DNA of 64,000 nucleotides from Zea mays (Eukaryota > Streptophyta > Magnoliopsida > Poales > Poaceae). The notes beneath the pieces were generated by a model that saw only the letters and a program-made list of their open reading frames with translations, had not been told where the DNA came from and made no database searches. A program made the translations under genes and the position numbers. The DNA lies in the NCBI RefSeq assembly GCF_902167145.1, contig NC_050104.1, positions 94,251,849 to 94,315,848 of the forward strand, given 5' to 3'. The first letter of the stretch is position 1; each line of letters starts with the position of its first letter. Below, piece by piece: positions 59,470-64,000 of this stretch.

Positions 59470-59476
59470 TTTTATA
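59470..59476 (-). promoter_or_regulatory. TATA box of the Tat 5' LTR
   Basis: TATAAAA on the minus strand, about 300 bp before the LTR end, is placed to drive the gag-pol transcript. The same word is at 49160-49166 in the other LTR. Confidence 0.65.
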
Positions 59477-59992
59477 GGCGTAAGGAGAGGATCCAGGTGT
59501 ACAATGGGGGGTATAGCAGAGTGCTACGTGTCTAGCGGAGGAGAGCTAGCGCCCTAAGTACATGCCGTCGTGGCAGCCAAAGAGATTTTGGCACCCAGCT
59601 GGTGTGATGTCGTGGCCGTCGGAGGAGTGCTGGAGCCTGGCGGAGGGACAACTGTCGGAGTTGTTGAGTCCTTGTTGACGTCCTCTTGCTTCCGTAAGGA
59701 GGCTGAGAGCAGCCGTCGTCACAGAGTATGCGAGGCGCCATCATTGCCTATCTGGCGGAGCGAGCCAGATGGGACGCCGGTCTTGTTCCCCATGGCCCGA
59801 GTCAGCTCGGGGTAGGGTGATGATGGCGCCTCCTGTTGATGTGGCTGGTCTGCGCCCTAGGTTGGGCGATGTGGAAGCTCCTCCGAAGCCGAGGTCGAGT
59901 CTGTCTTCCGTGGCCAAGGTCGAGTCCGAGCCCCTGGTTCGGGCGAGGCGGAGACCGTCGGCTGAGGCCAGGGCGGAGTCCGAGCCCTAGGG

Positions 59993-60455
59993 TCGGGCGA
60001 AGCGGAGTTCGTCGTCTTCTGGGGCTGAGCCCGAGTCTGAGCCCTGGGTCGGTCGGAGCGGAGTTCGTCGTCTTCCGGGACTTAGCCCGAGTCCGAGCCC
60101 TGGGTCGGGCGGAGCGGAGTTCGTCGTCTTCCGGGGCTTAGCCCGAGTCCGAGCCCTGGGTCGAGCGGAGCGGAGTTCGTCGTCTTCCGGGGCTTAGCCC
60201 GAGTCCGAGCCCTGGGTCGGGCGGAGCGAAGTTCGTCGTCTTCCGGGGCTTAGCCCGAGTCCGAGCCCTGGGTCGGGCGGAGCGGAGTTCGTCGTCTTCC
60301 GGGGCTTAGCCCGAGTCCGAGCCCTGGGTCGGGCGGAGCAGAGTTCGCCGTCTTCCGGGGCTTAGCCCGAGTCCGAGCCGTGGGTCGGGCGGAGCAGAGT
60401 TCGCCGTCTTCCGGGGCTTAGCCCGAGTCCGAGCCCTGGGTCGGGCGGAGCGGAG
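59993..60455 (+). repeat. 56-bp tandem repeats in the 5' LTR (eight units plus part)
   Basis: Units start TCGGGCG at 56-bp steps from 59993 to the partial unit at 60441. This is the same unit as 49682-50032 but two more copies. Confidence 0.94.
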
Positions 60456-63400
60456 CTTCCTATGGTGCCTGCGGCCGGGCCTGACTGCCTGTCAGCCTCA
60501 CTCTGTCAAGTGGCATTGCAGTCGGAGCGGCGCAGATGGCGCTGTCTTTCTGTCAGGCCGGTCAGTGGAGCGGCGAAGTGACGGCGGTCACTTCGGCTCT
60601 GTCGGCTGGGGGGCGCGCGTCAGGATAAAGGTGTCAGGCCGCCTTTGCATTAAATGCTTCTGCGATTTGGTCGGTCGGTGCGGCGATTTGGTCAGGGTTG
60701 CTTCTTGGCGAAGACAGGGCCTCGGGCGAGCCGGAAATATGTTCGCCGCTGGAGGGGGGCCTCGGGCGAGACGGAAATCCTCCGGGGTCGGCTGCCCTTG
60801 TCCGAGGCTAGGCTCGGGCGAGGCGTGATCGAGTCCCTCGAATGGACTGATCCCTGACCTAATCGCACCCATCAGGCCTTTGCAGCTTTATGCTGATGGG
60901 GGTTACCAGCTCAGAATTAGGAGCCTTGAGGGTACCCCTAATTATGGTCCCCGACAGGTCACGCCCAACACACTTTAAGGAATTTATTCACTAACATATG
61001 GTCTTCAAACTTTCCACAATAACTTCAGTCCAAAACCATATAAATCAAGCACCACAAAGCTCCAAAAGTTTAATCAGACACATATTTCAGACTTAGGCTA
61101 CTGCACAACAGTCAATACTCTTTTATCTGACAGCACAACTTTGTGCAGTGTTTTCTCTCATTTCTAAGGAGTTTCAAGGGTATGTCCCTTACTAGAGATT
61201 ACTCCCCCAACATTGGTCTCCAAGTTTGCTACAGAAACTACAGCCTAAAAACAAAGGGATTGACCACCAAGGAGCTCCAAACTTGACACTTTTATCTGAA
61301 ATTCAGGTCTCAATCAGCCATAGACTAAGTCTGAAATAAAACCTGTCAGTTCCACTTTGAACCACTTTTTCTCCTAGTTCCATGCGGATTTAGGGCTAGT
61401 ACACTTAATACAAGTTGTTCTCCTACAATTACTCAACACGTTTGTTACAGTGACCATTAACCAAAACCTCTTGGATTTCAAACTACAATAGCCCAAAGTT
61501 TGCTCCAATTGCTGAAATTCAGAATCTGAATTTCACTAAGTCTGAAATCCATATTTTCTAACAGCTCTTCTTTAAACCAGTTCTTCTCCAAATTCCATAT
61601 AGATTTAAGGATAGGTTACTTCATCAAAGTCACACTCCTCACATAGCTGTATAACTTTGTTACAATGACCACCTTCCAAATGTTTATAGATCAGAAGTTA
61701 TAAAGGACCAAAATTGCCTAGTTGCTACTATTTTCAGCAATTCCAATTTGAGCTCAAAACTGAACTTCTGTGATTTACTCCAATTTTCTTCACAAAACAT
61801 GGGAATCTCCAAATAATAAAATTGTGTAGCTTTGGAAATCCTACCAACTTGGTATTTTTACCTCTTGCAAAATGTGGCTAGATCTCCAAATCCACTTTTG
61901 GGCTCCAGTTTAGGGGTTAGAGATACTCCTAATCCACATATCAAAAGCAAACTTATCCATCCTCCTAAAGCAAAGTTGCTCCTTAATCTCAAATCCAACT
62001 TTGGCTTATAGAACTCAGGTCCAAAGTATCCTTGATTTAGGAGTTGTTTGCATACACTCAATTCCAATCAAGGTTTTCAAGCCTTAGGATTTTGAAGTTA
62101 ATCCTTCGGTCCAAGTATTTCTTCCACTTGATCTATCTTTGAAAACAAATTTTCTATAGACTCTAGGAATTTCCTTTAGCACTTCAAGACTCCAAGTCAA
62201 TTTGTTACTTGCTCAAGGGATGACCTACTCCTGTTTAGCTTAGGTCCTTAACTAGGTCCTCTGCTCTGCACATAGCATCACCTTATTGTAAAATTATTGA
62301 TCTAGTGAATGCATTCTAGGTGTAACAAGCAAGTTAATGCAAATGCTTATGATGACATGTCAGAGTTTTAGTTCATGTAACACCAGGGGTGTTACAGAAG
62401 CCCACCATCTGCACAAGGCCCGATAACCGTCTGATCAGGTGGCCATCCATGGCACCGACACCTACATGAAATTTTTTAAATAAAGCAAGCAAATACATGG
62501 CTTCGTGCGATATGAGATGCGACAACCTGTTTACCTCTAGGTATTGCTCCTCCGTCAAGTAAATTGATGACCACTCGGCCTTGGTATTTGGCATCGGTCG
62601 ATCATCAGCATTTGCTCTGTACCATGCCTTTATAGCCTGAATTCGTGCATAGTATATTTCATCTGCAACGACATCGTTCGCGTTATACTCAAACACGTAA
62701 CGAGCGTTCATATCATATGATCCATCGTCCGACAACTTGTACCGTTTCTGCAAAAAAATTAGTGTTATCATAAAAGCAACCATATATGGAATAACTAAAT
62801 TAGTATAAACAATTCATACCCAGAATGCATCCCAAACTAGTGCCTGTGTGTTGCCAAACGTTCTACAGACACCATAGCAATAATGCTCCCAAGTGGTGGC
62901 GAGGACAGACTCGCCAGTAGGCAAAGTCACAAGACCAGGCCAGTGCAGACGAACAAGATTACCAAGGACCATGTTCACCTGCCTGTAGTGTCCTGTGCCT
63001 GTGAACGAGTCGTCGATCCAAGTCCTGCAAACAGAAAACAATGTAGAAATTAAAAAATAACTTTCAATAACATTTAAGCAAAGATATGTCACTCACTTTC
63101 CACTAGGCTTTATCAAAACCCGAGATTCGGGTGGAAGCTCTGGAGGTGGTCCAACAAAATGCAGCTTTCTCGTTCTCCTAACTCGAAAAGTTCCAGACCC
63201 AGCTGCGGAATCTCCACCAGCCCCAAAATCCCCAGCCCCAAAATCCCCACCAGCATCGTCTCCAGCATCATCTCCCACATTATCTCCACCATCATCTTCA
63301 ACATCATCTCTTGCATGATCCTCTACCACTGGTTCCTCAATTTCAGCATCCTATGAAACAAATAACTTACATCATACAATATTAAGTAACTCAAATAATG

Positions 63401-63653
63401 TAATTTAACAACTAACTTACATCTTGTGGAGGCAAATGTTCTGCCAGCGCTCTCCGTCTGCTCATGGTAGAACCTGTGCCCTGAAAAACTGAATCCTCAC
63501 CCCTCGAGCTGCTCCTCGAGCTACTCCTCGTCCCAAGCAAACTACGAGCAAAAGACTTCATTTCCTTTGACATCCTATTTTAACAAAAACAAGTTAGTAC
63601 ATAAATCGACAATAAAATAATAAAATATGCAATAAAATCATGATCCATACTCG

Positions 63654-64000
63654 TCAATCGTAATCGTAATCAAAATTAGTATCTAGTTGCTTTCGTCGAT
63701 TTAATGGACGCCAAGTAGCTTTCTTCTTTCTCGTCACTCGTTTTCTTTTTGGAGGAACCTCTACATCATTTTGATCGCCTAATAAAGATTCTTCCAACAT
63801 TTCAGTTTGTACATTAAACGTGCTGGTAAGTTCTTTGTCTTGGAAAATCTCAGCAGCCCCCACTTCCTGCTCGATTTGACTTTCAACATAATCAGCATCA
63901 CCAGGAGCATATAGTCGTTCACGAGGATTAACTTTGTACACTACCCTCCAATCAACCAAACCCTTTTTCTTAGATGGATATGTCATATAATACACCTGCT
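63654..64000 (-). CDS. TNP2-like En/Spm transposase, C-terminal end (partial)
   Basis: The minus frame runs in from the window edge and stops at 63654. It starts in the DUF4216-type block YYMTYPSKKKGLVDWRVVYK, typical of the C-terminal part of CACTA transposases (TNP2/TNPD class), then an acidic stretch and a basic KRKRVTRKKK tail that may be a nuclear signal. TNP2-type proteins cut the element ends. The catalytic domain is outside the window, so its state is unknown. No stop or frameshift is seen in this part. It ends 81 bp before the start of the TNP1-like gene, the usual gene order of such elements. Confidence 0.8.
   Translation of the reverse strand, partial: QVYYMTYPSKKKGLVDWRVVYKVNPRERLYAPGDADYVESQIEQEVGAAEIFQDKELTSTFNVQTEMLEESLLGDQNDVEVPPKRKRVTRKKKATWRPLNRRKQLDTNFDYDYD

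Larger units (their letters stand above)
48857..60956 (-). mobile_element. Tat-lineage Gypsy element (Huck/Grande group type), defective
   Basis: A 12.1-kb element on the minus strand, flanked by GGTCA (48852-48856 and 60957-60961). The 5' LTR on the right is complete. The 3' LTR on the left is truncated. Gag and protease remain, but most of pol is deleted. A five-exon gene lies on the opposite strand between the pol remnant and the 3' LTR, the place where grass Tat elements carry an extra antisense ORF. The exact family name is not claimed. Confidence 0.9.
59169..60956 (-). repeat. 5' LTR of the Tat element (1788 bp)
   Basis: A complete LTR with TGTCGGGGACC...CGCCGACA ends in element sense. 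It matches the truncated 48857-50335 copy, with two extra 56-bp repeat units. It ends directly at the GGTCA duplication. Confidence 0.93.
37868..62396 (-). mobile_element. Giant-LTR Gypsy element, internally deleted, carrying a Tat insertion
   Basis: LTRs of 5753 bp and about 5.7 kb bracket an internal region of only 966 bp. The exact duplication GAAGC flanks both ends (37863-37867 and 62397-62401). Ends are TGTAACACC...GTCACA in element sense. The internal region keeps a primer binding site, a leader, the last part of pol and the polypurine tract; gag and nearly all pol are gone. Termini, polypurine tract and pol tail match the chromovirus-like element at 2-6845. It inserted into an exon of the CACTA gene, in the same orientation as that gene. 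Confidence 0.93.
44587..62396 (-). repeat. 5' LTR of the giant-LTR element, split by the Tat element
   Basis: The two LTR parts are 44587-48856 and 60962-62396. Joined, they give about 5.70 kb colinear with 37868-43620. The break lies at GGTCA, present once at the same place in the other LTR (near 42183) and twice here around the Tat insertion. Confidence 0.94.
36554..63573 (-). pseudogene. TNP1/Ptta-like En/Spm transposon gene, multi-exon, split by a Gypsy element
   Basis: Exons in gene order, joined by GT-AG introns: about 63573-63421, 63352-63108, 63025-62820, 62753-62520, 62408-62397 joined to 37867-37760, 37694-37581, 37492-37380, 37281-37001, 36911-36801, and a last exon ending at 36554. 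The N-terminus is Ser/Arg-rich then acidic. The middle is the Ptta/En/Spm plant transposase-associated domain (SGHTPTDVEVY near 37685, YGQEMVQRHG near 37485). The C-terminus is a Gln/Glu coiled coil, then Pro-rich. This protein class binds subterminal repeats and assists TNP2. Defects: a 24.5-kb element at the start of the fifth exon, and a one-base frame change in the coiled coil near 37080, after which the correct frame resumes. Start and last-exon acceptor are less certain. Confidence 0.8.
35888..64000 (-). mobile_element. CACTA (En/Spm) transposon, 3' terminus to window edge
   Basis: The terminus reads CACTACAGTAAACGG at 35888, preceded by AGT (candidate 3-bp duplication). A dense subterminal repeat array follows. 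Two transposon genes read toward this end: the TNP1-like gene (63573-36554) and a TNP2-like gene entering from the right edge. Without the 24.5-kb Gypsy insertion, about 3.6 kb of this element is in the window. The other terminus lies beyond 64000. Confidence 0.92.

Overview
This is plant nuclear DNA from a large, repeat-rich grass genome, most probably maize or a close Zea relative. The reasons are one GC-rich monocot gene with spliceable introns, grass retroelement families (Opie/Ji-type Copia, Tat-type and chromovirus-type Gypsy), CACTA, hAT, Tourist and Stowaway DNA elements, tRNA-derived SINEs, and insertions nested up to four deep. Species is inferred from style only. No bacterial, organellar or CRISPR features are seen.

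The single host gene is a minus-strand heme oxygenase (HO1/HY1/SE5 type, 10845-19359). Four exons join in phase into 285 codons with no stop. It would convert plastid heme to biliverdin, the precursor of the phytochrome chromophore. Intron 1 is 7.2 kb and holds a four-deep nest (Stowaway > SINE > Tourist > LINE) next to exon 2, plus a separate hAT element with an exact 8-bp target duplication.

Left of the gene: 2-6845 is the decayed 3' half and long 3' LTR of a chromovirus-like Gypsy element. 6846-10290 is a mosaic of Gypsy and Copia scraps. Right of the gene: AT-rich intergenic DNA with small DNA-element remnants, then a hAT-like element (22701-33360). Into that element a full-length Copia element (22982-32363, target duplication GTCTT) and a hairpin Tourist MITE (33212-33339) have inserted.

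From 35888 to the window end lies one CACTA (En/Spm) transposon whose inner genes are on the minus strand: the 3' end of a TNP2-like transposase at the right edge and a multi-exon TNP1-like gene. The TNP1-like gene is split by a Gypsy element with giant LTRs (37868-62396, target duplication GAAGC), whose 5.7-kb LTRs enclose only 966 bp. One of these LTRs is split again by a Tat-lineage Gypsy element (48857-60956, target duplication GGTCA). That inner element has lost the core of its reverse transcriptase but carries a five-exon gene on its opposite strand.

The insertion order is therefore CACTA, then giant-LTR element, then Tat element. Every autonomous element seen is broken by stops, frameshifts, deletions or insertions. 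Boundaries given with target duplications are read directly. Family names rest on recognised motifs and were not checked against a database.
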